Shown here piece after piece: positions 43,761 to 52,861 of a stretch of DNA of 64,000 bases (within the stretch, counting starts at the first letter, position 1; every line of letters starts with the position of its first letter). This DNA is from Mycobacterium sp. (GTDB lineage Bacteria; Actinomycetota; Actinomycetes; Mycobacteriales; Mycobacteriaceae), in NCBI GenBank assembly GCA_011620645.1, contig WOYS01000110.1, forward strand, positions 29,774 to 93,773, given 5' to 3'. Below the pieces are notes generated by a model. That model saw only the letters and a list, made by a program, of their open reading frames with translations. It ran no database searches and was not told the DNA's origin. A program made the translations under genes and the position numbers.

Positions 43761-43860
43761 CAGCGCGTAGCGGGCGCCCTTGAGCTTGCGGGCGCGTTCA
43801 CCGAGGCGCTCGATGTCGAGCGGCGCCGGGCCTGGAACGACGCGCGAACCCTGGCGCGTC
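43756..43860. mobile_element. Fragments of an ISL3-type transposase in opposite orientations
   Basis: Minus strand 43803-43756 reads ERLGERARKLKGARYALWK, the stretch of ISL3-family transposases that precedes the KNPENLT motif. Plus strand 43791-43851 reads EALDVERRRAWNDARTLAR, which resembles the segment normally lying just before it (RRxAWNDAR). The two pieces face opposite ways and are joined at about 43795, so a rearrangement has inverted one. No terminal repeats or catalytic residues are visible. The call rests on motif memory only. Confidence 0.35.
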
Positions 43861-43967
43861 GAGGGCGGCGTCGATGGCTTTGACGGCGCTGCCCAGCAGT
43901 TTGGTGGTTCATTTTGCGCACTCGGCACGGACACTACCGGCGTGACCCTGTCGATCAAAGGCTGGAC

Positions 43968-45744
43968 ATGACTTCATGTGTGGTATGGGAGTTCGAGGGT
44001 GATCGGCCCGCAGACGAGCATGATCATGGATTGGGGCACGGTGCAGGTGGTGTTGGAGGCGCCGGCCGGGACGGGCAGGGCCAGCCGGTCTGCGCGCGGT
44101 GCGCCGACCGGCCGCAGCGGGTCTGCGGCACGTGCGGACGGACCCGACGGATCGCCCGCCGCGCCCGCGACGGCCAACCCGACATCTGCGATTCCTGCTT
44201 CCGAGGGCCCGGGGCCGTCTGCAGCCGCTGCGGGCGGCGGCGGCCCTGTTCGTTCGCGTCCGGCCCGAGCCCGGTCTGCGCCCGATGCGCGCCCCGGACG
44301 ACCGCGACGTGCGCGCACTGCGGCGCCGACCGCCCACCGACCGCCCGGTGGCCCGAGGGACCGGTCTGCGACCCCTGCTACATCGCGGCGCTGCGCCGCC
44401 GCGGCACCTGCGCCACCTGCCGGACCGAGCGCCGCCTCGTCCACCCGCCCGGCCCGAACGCCTGCATCTGCGCCGACTGCGCCGGTGTCCCGGTCAGCCA
44501 CACCTGCACCGACTGCGGGATCGAGGACAGAGCCTACGAACGCGGCAGGTGCGCATCGTGCGCACTCAACCGCAGAACCGCGGCCGCGTTGTCCGGCCCC
44601 GATGGGCAGAACCGGCCCGACCTGGAACCGGTCTACCAGGCGATCACCGCCACCGACGCTCCACGCACCGCGCTGAATTGGCTGCGCAACAGCGCTGGCG
44701 CGTCCCTGCTGACCCAGATGGCTTCCGGCGCTGTGGATCTGACCCACCAGGCACTCGACGAGTACCCACGCCAGGGTGTCGCCGGATACCTGCGGGCCGT
44801 GCTGGTCGCCAACAACGTCCTACCGCAACGCGACGAACAACTCACCGCCACCGAACAATTCCTCACCCGCACCGTGGCCGGCGTCACCCGCGACAGCGAC
44901 CGCCGCCTCGTCCACTCCTACGCCACCTGGCAGGTCCTACGCCGCCTGCGGGTGACCGCGGCACACGGCGACGCACCTACACCCATCACGCCCGCACCAA
45001 CATCAACGCCGCAATCGACCTGCTGGACTGGCTCGCCGACCACGAAACCACCCTGGCCGACACCGGCCAAGCCGACATCGGCACCTACCTGGCCGGACAA
45101 CCGCCGTCCCGCTACCGCGTCCGCGACTTCCTCCAATGGGCCGCCGCAACCGGTCACACCGGCCCGGTCACCATCGCCACCCCGGGCCGCAACCCCGGCC
45201 CGGCCACCGGCCACGACCAACGGTGGGCCCAGATCGCCCGGCTCCTGCACGACGACACCATCGAACTCACCGACAGGGTCGCCGGAGCACTACTGCTGCT
45301 CTACGGCCAGCACCTGGCCCGGATCGTGGCGATCACCCACGACCAGATCAAAACTCAAGGCCCGCAACTCTTCCTCCGACTCGGAACCGACGACCTGCAC
45401 ATCCCCGAACCGCTCGCCGAGCTCATCGCAACCCTCGCCCGCGACGGCCGCCCCTACACCGGAGTCGGCACCCCAAGCACCACCCGCTGGCTGTTCCCCG
45501 GACTGCAACCCGGCAGACCCCTCACCGCCGCCCGACTCGGCGACCGCCTCCGCAAACTCGGGATCCGAGCCCAACCCGGCCGCCGCGCCGCGCTCACCCA
45601 CCTCGCCGCCCAACTACCCGCCGCCTCATCGCCGACCTACTCGGCATCCACCCCACCACCGCCGTCCACTGGGTCCACGACGCCGGCGGCGACTGGGACC
45701 GCTACGCCGCCCAACTCACCCACGACGCCAGTCACCAACCCTGA
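43968..45744 (+). pseudogene. Zinc-finger recombinase-like gene (XerD-type third recombinase), frameshifted
   Basis: Frame 1 (about 44080-44985) encodes a Cys-rich array of CxxC pairs (VCGTCGRTRRIARRA, VCSRCGRRRPCSFASGPSPV, ATCAHCGADRPPTA, TCTDCGIEDRAYERGRCASC) and then a helical part (TEQFLTRTVAGVTRDSDRR, LVHSYATWQVLRRLR). Frame 2 (about 44975-45620) continues ARTNINAAIDLLDWLADHET and VAGALLLLYGQHLARIVAIT. Frame 3 (about 45620-45744) ends ADLLGIHPTTAVHWVHDAGG DWDRYAAQL. Together this is the large zinc-finger protein usually found with two tyrosine recombinases in actinobacterial mobile units. Two frameshifts make it a pseudogene. The exact N-terminus is unclear. Confidence 0.68.
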
Positions 45745-45747
45745 CGA

Positions 45748-46020
45748 ATGCCTCGCATGATCGGCAGCCCGCGGCTGGGCATTCGCAGGGTTCGAACATT
45801 GCTGGTTACCAGTTTGGCGGCGGGCATCCGGCCCATCGACATCGCGGAGCTTATGGGCTACCGGGACGTCAAGACGACGCTCACCGTCTACGCGCACTTG
45901 ATCAACACCGACGACCACACGGGCAACATGGCCGCGCTCGGGGCGTTGTCAGCGCCTGTGCAGGCTCCGAGCTACGGCAAAGTGATCCCGCTACACGGCG
46001 CAAAATTGCCCTGTGGATAG
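45748..46020 (+). pseudogene. Tyrosine recombinase C-terminal remnant
   Basis: A 90-codon frame reads IRRVRTLLVTSLAAGIRPID, IAELMGYRDVKTTLTVYAHL and INTDDHTGNMAALGAL. The last segment is the C-terminal box of tyrosine recombinases, with Tyr of TVYAHL in the place of the nucleophile and LGxxDVKTTLxxY before it; the preceding helix, which should carry HxxR, reads RRVRTLL and has lost the His. Everything upstream of this helix is absent. It follows the zinc-finger recombinase pseudogene by three bases. Confidence 0.55.
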
Positions 46021-46150
46021 CTCTCAAATCGAACACATGTGCGAATAGCCTAGAAGGCGTCAACGCAACTCGCCGGACACAAGCCTCCGAGGGTCGGAGG
46101 ACCTAGGGTGTGATCCTTAACGGCGAGTCTTGGGAGAGTGGGAGAGAGCA

Positions 46151-46870
46151 ATGGCAGCTAGTGAGAAGCCCGCGCCAGGACACATCCGGGGCGGTCGTAA
46201 ACAGCAAGGCAAAGCAACGAACGATCTAGTCCTTTCGTCACACCTGGGAGTCAACGCCGACCTGTTCCATCAGATTCTCGACTTGTACGTCAGTACCGGC
46301 TCAACGGTCGCGGACGTGACATACGGCTCGGGAGCGTTCTGGAAGAAAGTTAAGCGGGAGGACATCAAACTCCTCGCGACGGACCTAGCGGATGGTGTTG
46401 ATTGCCGAAAGCTTCCATACGAGGACGGCTCAGTCGATGTGGTGGTTTTGGACCCGCCGTACATGCACACCCCCGGCCAAGGGGCCCACGTTGGGCACCA
46501 GAATTTCGAGACGTACTACCGGAACAACGCGACCGCAAATACCGGTGGGAGCAAGTACCACGAAGCGGTGCTGGATCTTTACTTTGCCGCAGGCAAGGAA
46601 GCGTCACGCGTACTGAAAGACGGCGGCATCTTCATCGTTAAGTGCCAAGACGAAGTTTGCGCCAACAGGCAACGGCTGACCCACGTCGAAATCATCAACG
46701 AATACGAGGGGTACGGCTTCCAGGCTGAAGATCTGTTCGTGGTGACGCGGCCGCATCGACCGGGTCTAAGTCGAATGATTCGGCAACGGCACGCACGGAA
46801 GAACCACTCATACTTCCTTGTCTTCTGGAAGGCCGACAAACGACGGCGGTGGCCCGGCCGCCTCGACTGA
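46151..46870 (+). CDS. DNA methyltransferase of a restriction-modification pair
   Basis: The 239-residue protein starts [20 protein letters not shown] after a GGAGAG site. It has the SAM-binding motif [15 protein letters not shown] (motif I) followed by [20 protein letters not shown] and the catalytic motif [15 protein letters not shown] (DPPY, motif IV) and [12 protein letters not shown] (motif VI-like). DPPY enzymes methylate N6 of adenine or N4 of cytosine. The short size leaves little room for a target-recognition domain, so recognition may be by the segment [17 protein letters not shown]. The gene overlaps, tail to tail, an apparent restriction endonuclease gene. The GC content looks lower than in the neighbouring chromosomal genes. 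Confidence 0.82.
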   Translation: MAASEKPAPGHIRGGRKQQGKATNDLVLSSHLGVNADLFHQILDLYVSTGSTVADVTYGSGAFWKKVKREDIKLLATDLADGVDCRKLPYEDGSVDVVVLDPPYMHTPGQGAHVGHQNFETYYRNNATANTGGSKYHEAVLDLYFAAGKEASRVLKDGGIFIVKCQDEVCANRQRLTHVEIINEYEGYGFQAEDLFVVTRPHRPGLSRMIRQRHARKNHSYFLVFWKADKRRRWPGRLD

Positions 46871-47761
46871 GCTGGTTACGGCGAGGTTTGGCCGAACGAT
46901 TTCGACTGCCTCGTAGAAGAAATCTGCAAACGGTTTCACTTCAAGAAACGGGTAGTGATCGCGTAACGCTCGGTACTTCTCCGGCACGTCGAAGTAGTAC
47001 ACGCGATGGAGCTGTGCGATGTACATCTGGTACGCCATCCACTGCTTGGGAAGACAGACTTCGGCGATCGAGTTCGTCTTGGTTTGGCGGTTCGTCTCCG
47101 CGAGGACTACTAACAGCCCACGGAAGCGATTAACGCCATGCATTCCATCGAGCACACGTTGGTGAGCCCAGACTTGGATAACCCGCTCGCGAGTGGACGC
47201 CTTGACAGGCAGGTGAATTCGGCTCTTGGTGGGACCGAGGTCAAAAACGAAATCCGTCGGCAGTGCAACTTCGATATCTAGCGTAGGGGCGATGACTGAC
47301 TTCGTGGGGGACACGCCGAAGGTTGAGGCCACGAGGTGGCCGACGAAGTTCTCCAGGAACGTGCCCGGCGACTTCTTGTCGCCGTCCTTCGTGACGTCGG
47401 TTCCTGCTGGGTAGGAGATTGCCGCCGTGTACAACGCCTCATGAAGCTCGATGGGGTCGGCTGGCACCTCTCTATTGATTACCTTCGTGACCATCCGCAG
47501 CACCTCGTCGATGTTGTCGAGGAACAGAGCCTCGTTGATCCCGCGAGAACTCCGCAGTTTCGGAGATGTCGTTGTAAAGGCGAAGTACTCCTTGCCTGGG
47601 ACGTTAGAAACGAGCGGGGACCGCGATGTCTTGGCCAGCAGTTCGAGCGATAGGGCGATGCAGTCGATCAGCGCTTCGCTGACAGCGGGATGCCCCAGGC
47701 CGTGTGTTGCGGCCTTGTTCGATAGCTCGGTGTAGCTCGGCTCCAACGGGAAGGATGCCAT
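46808..47761 (-). CDS. Probable restriction endonuclease of the R-M pair
   Basis: A 317-residue protein ([20 protein letters not shown]) convergent with the methyltransferase gene, overlapping it by 63 bases. It has a plausible PD-(D/E)xK core: [15 protein letters not shown], then [20 protein letters not shown], where Asp-Phe-Val-Phe-Asp and the Val-Lys-Ala strand fit the acidic residues and Lys of the nuclease active site. The next part ([40 protein letters not shown]) looks like a DNA-contact and fold-completing region. I do not recognise the exact subfamily; the nuclease call relies on gene context and the weak motif. It lies between the methyltransferase gene and tRNA-Gly. Confidence 0.6.
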   Translation of the reverse strand: MASFPLEPSYTELSNKAATHGLGHPAVSEALIDCIALSLELLAKTSRSPLVSNVPGKEYFAFTTTSPKLRSSRGINEALFLDNIDEVLRMVTKVINREVPADPIELHEALYTAAISYPAGTDVTKDGDKKSPGTFLENFVGHLVASTFGVSPTKSVIAPTLDIEVALPTDFVFDLGPTKSRIHLPVKASTRERVIQVWAHQRVLDGMHGVNRFRGLLVVLAETNRQTKTNSIAEVCLPKQWMAYQMYIAQLHRVYYFDVPEKYRALRDHYPFLEVKPFADFFYEAVEIVRPNLAVTSSVEAAGPPPSFVGLPEDKEV

Positions 47762-47858
47762 CGGCGCAGTGTAGGCGTCGTCTGCGCCCGAATACGGGAC
47801 CGTTACGGGACCGCGTGCCGGAAAAACTGGGAGACCGGCACGAAAGCCCTCGTAAACG

Positions 47859-47932
47859 TGGAGCCGATGACGGGAATCGAACCCGCGTATTCAGCTTGGG
47901 AAGCTGATGTTCTGCCATTGAACTACATCGGC
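47859..47932 (-). tRNA. tRNA-Gly, anticodon CCC
   Basis: Read on the minus strand from 47932: GCCGATG acceptor stem, TAGTTCAATGGCAGAA D-arm, anticodon arm TCAGC-TTCCCAA-GCTGA with anticodon CCC, T-arm CGGGTTCGATTCCCG and CATCGGC closing the acceptor, then U discriminator and encoded CCA (47861-47859). All stems pair perfectly. The island with the restriction-modification pair lies directly on its 3' side, the usual side for tRNA-targeted integration. Confidence 0.97.
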
Positions 47933-48013
47933 ATGTTCGAACAGGAAGGCTAGCACCCGCAGGTCGCCCGCAGGGCACGAGCCTGCCCGGGCCGCATCAC
48001 GCATCGGGGATTC

Positions 48014-48289
48014 ATGAAAACAGGAACTCGTGCTGCACCGACAGTCGAGCACCGGCCGGCACACCCACCCCGGACCCGAGACACCGTCATCACCGGCGGC
48101 ACCGTGTCGGTCCAGACCGCGCAGCAGTGCGCGCCCACGGCCTATCTGGCCGGCCAAGCCGTCTTCATCCCGGCGGGGGTGCCGCATACCATGCGCAATG
48201 ACAGCCCTCATGACGCCAACGCGGTCGTCACCTACACCGTGCCCGCCGATCTACCGGTGCCTGACGACGCGCCCGCAGCCTGTCCCTGA
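48014..48289 (+). pseudogene. Small cupin-family protein gene, frameshifted and N-terminally truncated
   Basis: One frame reads TVEHRPAHPPRTRD and then VITGGTVSVQTAQQCAPTAY, LAGQAVFIPAGVPHTMRNDS and NAVVTYTVPADLPVPDDAPA, a typical cupin C-terminal half. The metal-binding N-terminal motif STGRHTHPGPET is present only in another frame just before. So one frameshift near 48085 separates the HTH metal motif from the rest. The secretion signal and first strands of the parent protein are missing too. Parent proteins are small secreted cupins of unknown ligand. Confidence 0.6.
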
Positions 48290-48317
48290 CGCAGGCCACG
48301 ACGGCTAGGCTCGTCGC

Positions 48318-48887
48318 GTGCTGCTCTCCGATCGCGATATCCGCGCCGAGATCGCCGTGGGCCGGCTGGCGCTGGACCCGCACGATGACGGTCTGATCCA
48401 GCCCTCGAGCGTCGACGTCCGCCTCGACAGCCTGTTCCGGGTGTTCAACAACACCCGTTACACCCACATCGACCCAGCGCAGCGCCAGGACGACCTGACC
48501 ACCCTGGTCGAACCCAAGGAGGGTGAGCCGTTCGTGCTGCACCCGGGCGAGTTCGTGCTGGGCTCGACGTTGGAGCGTTGCTCGCTGCCCGACGATCTGG
48601 CCGGACGGTTGGAGGGCAAGTCCTCACTGGGGCGCCTCGGGCTGCTCACACATTCCACTGCCGGGTTCATCGACCCCGGCTTCACCGGCCACATCACCCT
48701 CGAGCTGTCCAACGTCGCCAACCTGCCGATCACGCTGTGGCCCGGCATGAAAATCGGGCAGCTGTGCCTGCTGCGACTGACCAGCCCCGCCGAGCATCCG
48801 TACGGCTCCTCGGCGGCCGGTTCCAAGTACCAAGGGCAGCGCGGACCGACCCCGTCGAAGTCATATCTGAACTTCCTCAAGTCGTGA
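48318..48887 (+). CDS. dcd: dCTP deaminase (Dcd)
   Basis: The 189-residue protein begins at GTG 48318 and shows [60 protein letters not shown] followed by [17 protein letters not shown], and the flexible C-terminus [17 protein letters not shown]. These are the conserved blocks of Dcd; the mycobacterial enzyme is bifunctional, deaminating dCTP and then hydrolysing dUTP to dUMP. It is cytoplasmic and homotrimeric. In M. tuberculosis dcd (Rv0321) likewise lies beside a tRNA-Gly gene, which supports synteny. Confidence 0.95.
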   Translation: MLLSDRDIRAEIAVGRLALDPHDDGLIQPSSVDVRLDSLFRVFNNTRYTHIDPAQRQDDLTTLVEPKEGEPFVLHPGEFVLGSTLERCSLPDDLAGRLEGKSSLGRLGLLTHSTAGFIDPGFTGHITLELSNVANLPITLWPGMKIGQLCLLRLTSPAEHPYGSSAAGSKYQGQRGPTPSKSYLNFLKS

Positions 48888-49036
48888 TCCCGCGTAGGGT
48901 GGTTATGTGGGCTAGCTAATACCGTCAGCGGTAACGGCGGGGCTTGCTCATGGCGATGATTTATCTAGTTGCTGGCTTGTGTCCAGTGGTCGGCATCGAT
49001 GAATCGAGCGACGTAGCAAACCCTTGGGAGGGGTAA

Positions 49037-50620
49037 GTGGACATCGTATTGGGTGTGTCACTGACACCTACGACGGTGCGTATGGTGCTGGTCGAAGGGG
49101 AGAAGGGTGACGGAGCGATCGTCGATCACGATGCCTTCGAGGTATCGGGTTCGGATGGGTCAGCAACGCCGAGTGCGGCCGAACAGGTAGCGCAGGCGGT
49201 GCTCGGAACCCAGGAGAGCGCCGAAGCTGGCGGACACCATCTCACGTCGATCGGTGTCACCTGGACAGACCACACCGAGGCCGCAATATTACGCGACGTG
49301 CTCGCCGCCCGCGGCATCACCGACGTGATGCTGGTGTCCGAGCTGCACGCCGCCGGCGCACTGGCCCAGGCGGCCGGCCGCGCGGTCGGCTACGGCACCA
49401 CCGCCCTGCTGTTCCTCAACCGCGACACCGCGACCCTGTCGGTGGTGCAGGGTGACGACGGTTCGGTCGTCAAGGTCCTCAGCCGCAGCCTGCACAGCAC
49501 CGATGCGATGGCGGTGCTCGGCGATATGGCGGCCGCAGTCGCCGGACAGGACACCGCCCCGGAGGGGATGTTCGTGGTCGGCTCGGGGGTCGACGTCGCG
49601 TCGGTGAAAGAGCACCTGGCCCGACTCGTCGACATCCCGGTCAGCGCGCCCGAGGAATCCGGACTGGCACTGGCGCGCGGCGCGGCGCTGGCCTCGGCCA
49701 GCGCACCGACGTTCGAGGCGTCCACCGTGGGCTTGGCCTACTCCCTGGATCCCGACGGCCCCACAGCGGGCGCCGCGCTCGCCGCGGCCGGTACGCAGCT
49801 GGCCCCGGCCTCGCCGCCCCATTACGTCGACGGCCTCGACGTTGACGTTCCTGATGATCTCGCCGGTCTGAACGTGGAACCCGTCGAGGAAGGGCGCGAG
49901 CCGTTCCTGTTGGTCGGTAGCGCAATGGCGTCGATCTTCGTGGTCGGTGTGGTGGCACTGGCGATCTCACTGGCAGTGAGCATCCGCCCGACCGCCGACG
50001 AGCGTCCCGCTCCGGCACGCGCCGCGATCGCACCGAGCGCCCAGGCCCCTGCGCCGGTCCCCGAAGCCCTTCCCGTGCAACCGGCCCCGCCACCGCCGCC
50101 GCCCGTGACCATCAAGGCGCCCATCCCCGTCGTGCAGGAGGCACCGCGGCGGGCTCCTCGGAAGGTGTACGTCGAGCAGGCCCCGGCCCCGGCGGCACCC
50201 GCGCTGGCCCCGGCCCCGGCGGCACCCGCGCCGGCCCCGGCCCCGGCGGCCCTGCCGCCGGCACCTGCGCCGATCGCCCCACCCACCGTGCCGCCGGTGT
50301 GGGCTCCACGGGTGGTGCTTCCTCCACCGGTGATCGTGTTGCCGCGTCCGCCGTGGCCGTTGTGGCGTCGGCCGTGGGAGCAGAAGGCTCCGCAGACGCA
50401 GACGCCGTCCTATCCCGATTACCCGGATCAGCCCGGCTACCCGAACTACCCGCAGCAGACCCAACAACAGCCCCAGCCGCAGTGGCCCTCTCCAAGCGGC
50501 GGCAACGGTTCGGGCGGAGGCAATTCCGAGGGCTCCCGTGGTGACTCTGGTTCCCGGGCCGAGTCGGGCGGTCGCGGTGGTGGACAGGACAGTGACTGCT
50601 TCCTGATCTTCTGTCGCTGA
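49037..50620 (+). CDS. DUF7159-like membrane protein with Pro/Ala-rich tail
   Basis: The 527-residue protein starts at GTG 49037 (MDIVLGVSLTPTTVRMVLVE) after a GAGGGG site. Residues 1-285 look like an actin/Hsp70-type fold reduced in motifs: GVSLTPTTVRMVLVEGE at the start, ALLFLNRDTATLSVVQGDDG in the middle and VVGSGVDVASVKEHLARLVD near the end. One transmembrane helix (about 291-313) follows, then a low-complexity part rich in Pro and Ala, then Gln/Gly, ending CFLIFCR. This mycobacterial family is uncharacterised. It resembles the two Hsp70-like membrane proteins in domain order only; the tail differs. Confidence 0.78.
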   Translation: MDIVLGVSLTPTTVRMVLVEGEKGDGAIVDHDAFEVSGSDGSATPSAAEQVAQAVLGTQESAEAGGHHLTSIGVTWTDHTEAAILRDVLAARGITDVMLVSELHAAGALAQAAGRAVGYGTTALLFLNRDTATLSVVQGDDGSVVKVLSRSLHSTDAMAVLGDMAAAVAGQDTAPEGMFVVGSGVDVASVKEHLARLVDIPVSAPEESGLALARGAALASASAPTFEASTVGLAYSLDPDGPTAGAALAAAGTQLAPASPPHYVDGLDVDVPDDLAGLNVEPVEEGREPFLLVGSAMASIFVVGVVALAISLAVSIRPTADERPAPARAAIAPSAQAPAPVPEALPVQPAPPPPPPVTIKAPIPVVQEAPRRAPRKVYVEQAPAPAAPALAPAPAAPAPAPAPAALPPAPAPIAPPTVPPVWAPRVVLPPPVIVLPRPPWPLWRRPWEQKAPQTQTPSYPDYPDQPGYPNYPQQTQQQPQPQWPSPSGGNGSGGGNSEGSRGDSGSRAESGGRGGGQDSDCFLIFCR

Positions 50621-50710
50621 CAGCCCCAGGAAATCGGCAGCCCGGTGAGCCCCGAACCTCCCACTTGCGGGGGAAGATCAAAGCAGCTCGGGAATCGAAG
50701 GGGATTGAGC

Positions 50711-52039
50711 ATGAGGCAAGGCCCGATCAAGCAACGCATCCACTGGCTGGCCATGCACGGGGTCATCCGCGGGATGTCCAAGGTGTTCGCCCGCCGCGGC
50801 GATCCCCAGGGCCGGCTGATCGCCGACCCCTCGGTGCGGGCCGACCCGGTCACCTTCACCGAGGAACTGCGCGCCCAAGGTCCCATCGTCAAGGCTCGCG
50901 TCGTCTTCATGTCCGTCGACCATAAGATCTGCAGCGACGTGCTGCGGTCCGAGGATTTCCGCGTCCTCGCACTGGGATCCAACCTGCCCAAACCGCTGCA
51001 ATGGGTCATCGACCGCACCAAACCCGACGTGATGCATCCCTTGCAGCCGCCGTCCATGCTGTCGGTGGAGGCGCCTCAACACACCCGCTACCGCAAGCTG
51101 GTGTCCTCGGTGTTCACCACGCGCGCCGTCGCCGCGCTGCGGGACAGGGTGCAGGACACCGCCAACCGGTTGCTCGACGATCTCGCAGCGGAGGCGGGCA
51201 CCGTCGATATCGTCCAGCGCTACTGCGGACAGCTGCCCGTCACCGTCATCGGCGACATCCTCGGGGTCCCCGAAGACGCCCGCCCGCACATCCTGGAATT
51301 CGGCGAGCACGGCGCGGCGAGCCTGGACATCGGTCTGACCTGGCCGCAGTACCGGGTGGTCAGCGGCGCCGTCCAAGGCTTCAACGACTGGCTCTCGGCG
51401 CACCTGGAAGAGCTGCAGCGCAATCCCGGTGATGACCTGATGAGCCAGATCATCCGGGCCTCAGCGGCTTCCGAGGAGGGGCCGCTGACCCACCAGGAGC
51501 TGGTGGCCACCGCGGGACTGGTGCTGGCCGCGGGCTTCGAGACCACGGTCAACCTGCTGGGCAGTGGGATCCGGCTGCTGCTCGAGCACCCGGAGCATCT
51601 GCGGACGCTCGCCGAGCGCCCCGAGCTGTGGCCGACCGCCGTCGAGGAGATCCTCCGACTGGAATCGCCGGTGCAGCTCAGCGCCCGTGTCGCGGTCAAC
51701 GATGCCGAGCTGGGCGGCAAGCATGTGCCCGCGGGCTCCGCGATTCTCGTCTACATCTCCGGCGCCAATCGTGACCCGAACGTCTTCACCGATCCGCATC
51801 GCTTTGACATCGAACGCGAGAACGCCGGGCGCCACCTCGCGTTCTCCGGCGGACGGCACTTCTGCCTCGGCGCGGCACTCGCTCGCGCCGAGGGCGAGGT
51901 CGGGCTGCGCACCTTCTTCGAGCGCTATCCCAACGCCCGACTCGCCGGCGCCGGCATCCGCCGGGAAACCCGGGTTCTGCGCGGCTGGTCGAGTCTTCCA
52001 ATCGCCCTCGGCGACACCCGCACCGCGCTACGGTCGTAG
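50711..52039 (+). CDS. Cytochrome P450
   Basis: A 442-residue P450. The I-helix is LAAGFETTVNLLGSGIRLL, with the acid-alcohol pair as E-T; the K-helix is VEEILRLESPVQLSARV (ExxR); and the haem-binding loop is LAFSGGRHFCLGAALARAEG with the Cys ligand. The start ATG 50711 (MRQGPIKQRIHWLAMHGVIR) has an AAGGGG site and a leader that looks like a membrane-proximal segment. It would oxidise a lipophilic substrate with ferredoxin/NAD(P)H partners encoded elsewhere. I cannot place it in a CYP family. It is followed by the DinB-like gene after two bases. Confidence 0.9.
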   Translation: MRQGPIKQRIHWLAMHGVIRGMSKVFARRGDPQGRLIADPSVRADPVTFTEELRAQGPIVKARVVFMSVDHKICSDVLRSEDFRVLALGSNLPKPLQWVIDRTKPDVMHPLQPPSMLSVEAPQHTRYRKLVSSVFTTRAVAALRDRVQDTANRLLDDLAAEAGTVDIVQRYCGQLPVTVIGDILGVPEDARPHILEFGEHGAASLDIGLTWPQYRVVSGAVQGFNDWLSAHLEELQRNPGDDLMSQIIRASAASEEGPLTHQELVATAGLVLAAGFETTVNLLGSGIRLLLEHPEHLRTLAERPELWPTAVEEILRLESPVQLSARVAVNDAELGGKHVPAGSAILVYISGANRDPNVFTDPHRFDIERENAGRHLAFSGGRHFCLGAALARAEGEVGLRTFFERYPNARLAGAGIRRETRVLRGWSSLPIALGDTRTALRS

Positions 52040-52041
52040 GC

Positions 52042-52776
52042 GTGGATTTCCGAGCCGCCCTGCTCGAGCAGACCAAAAGCTTTGGTGAACTGATCCTCGG
52101 CGCCGACCCGTCGACGCCGGTGCCGACCTGCGGCGAGTGGACCTTGAAACAGCTGTTCCGTCACGTTGGCCGCGGAAACCGTTGGTGCACACAGATAATC
52201 GCCGAACGCCGCACCGAACCGTTGGACCCGCGCGCGGTGCACAACGGTAAACCGCCCGAGGACCTCGACGAGGCCGTCGACTGGCTCAACGAGGGTGCGC
52301 AAGCGCTCATCGACACCGTGGAGCAGATCGGCCCGCACACCAAGGTGTGGACCTTCGTCGGCCCGCACATCCCGGGCTGGTGGATCCGGCGCCGGGTGCA
52401 CGAGCAGACCGTGCACCGCGCGGACGCCGAGCTGGCGCTGGGTAAGGATTTCACCCTGCCCGCCGAGCTGGCCGCCGACGGCGTCAGTGAATGGATCGAC
52501 CTCGCGACCGCGCGGCACGCGCCGCTGCAACGCGGACAGACGTTGCATCTGCATGCCACCGACGAGGGCCTGGGCCCGACCGGCGAATGGACCATCGTGC
52601 ATGACGAGGACGGGATGTCCTGGTCGCACGCGCACGGCAAGGGCGACGCCGCGGTCCGCGGCCCGGCCGTCGACCTGCTGCTGGCGATCACCCGGCGCAC
52701 CGCCGCCGAGTCCGACGTGGAGATCCTGGGGGCCTCGTCCGTATGGGACGGCTGGCTGGCCGGCACGCCGTTTTGA
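52042..52776 (+). CDS. DinB/MDMPI-type mycothiol-dependent enzyme family protein
   Basis: The 244-residue protein starts at GTG 52042. It has the TIGR03083/maleylpyruvate isomerase-like layout: CGEWTLKQLFRHVGRGNRWC (metal-binding His on the second helix), then HIPGWWIRRRVHEQTVHRAD (HExxxHR, the His pair of the metal site) and a C-terminal domain with DEDGMSWSHAHGKGDAAVRG. Such proteins bind zinc or another metal and use mycothiol in S-transfer or isomerisation. It is cotranscribed with the P450 gene (two-base gap), which suggests detoxification or modification of the P450's product; this is inference. Confidence 0.82.
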   Translation: MDFRAALLEQTKSFGELILGADPSTPVPTCGEWTLKQLFRHVGRGNRWCTQIIAERRTEPLDPRAVHNGKPPEDLDEAVDWLNEGAQALIDTVEQIGPHTKVWTFVGPHIPGWWIRRRVHEQTVHRADAELALGKDFTLPAELAADGVSEWIDLATARHAPLQRGQTLHLHATDEGLGPTGEWTIVHDEDGMSWSHAHGKGDAAVRGPAVDLLLAITRRTAAESDVEILGASSVWDGWLAGTPF

Positions 52777-52846
52777 ATCCCCGGGTCGCTTCGCTCCTGC
52801 CCGCCGGACTTGAATCCCCGGGTCGCTTCGCTCCTGCCCGCCGGAC
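52773..52846. repeat. Perfect tandem duplication, 37 bp x 2, downstream of the DinB-like gene
   Basis: Two identical 37-base units (52773-52809 and 52810-52846), each with the core GGGTCGCTTCGCTCCTGCCC that can fold around TTCG. The first copy begins with the TGA stop of the DinB-like gene. The unit may be a small hairpin (terminator-like) element that was duplicated. Confidence 0.92.
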
Positions 52847-52861
52847 TCTAGAGTTGCACCC

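Noticed and set aside
43914-46106. A 730-codon plus-strand open frame over the recombinase region
   Set aside because: Only its first third matches a protein (the zinc-finger part). After about 44985 it becomes a Thr/Pro/Arg shadow while the homologous sequence continues in another frame; it is a frameshifted gene, not one protein.
43600-47862. Direct repeats of the tRNA-Gly 3' end as att sites bounding the island
   Set aside because: By eye no second copy of the tRNA 3' sequence was found near ppk2; a computed alignment would be needed to settle it.
47604-47978. A 124-codon minus-strand open frame covering the tRNA
   Set aside because: It runs through the whole tRNA-Gly gene; such frames are a common artefact of tRNA sequence and have no homology.
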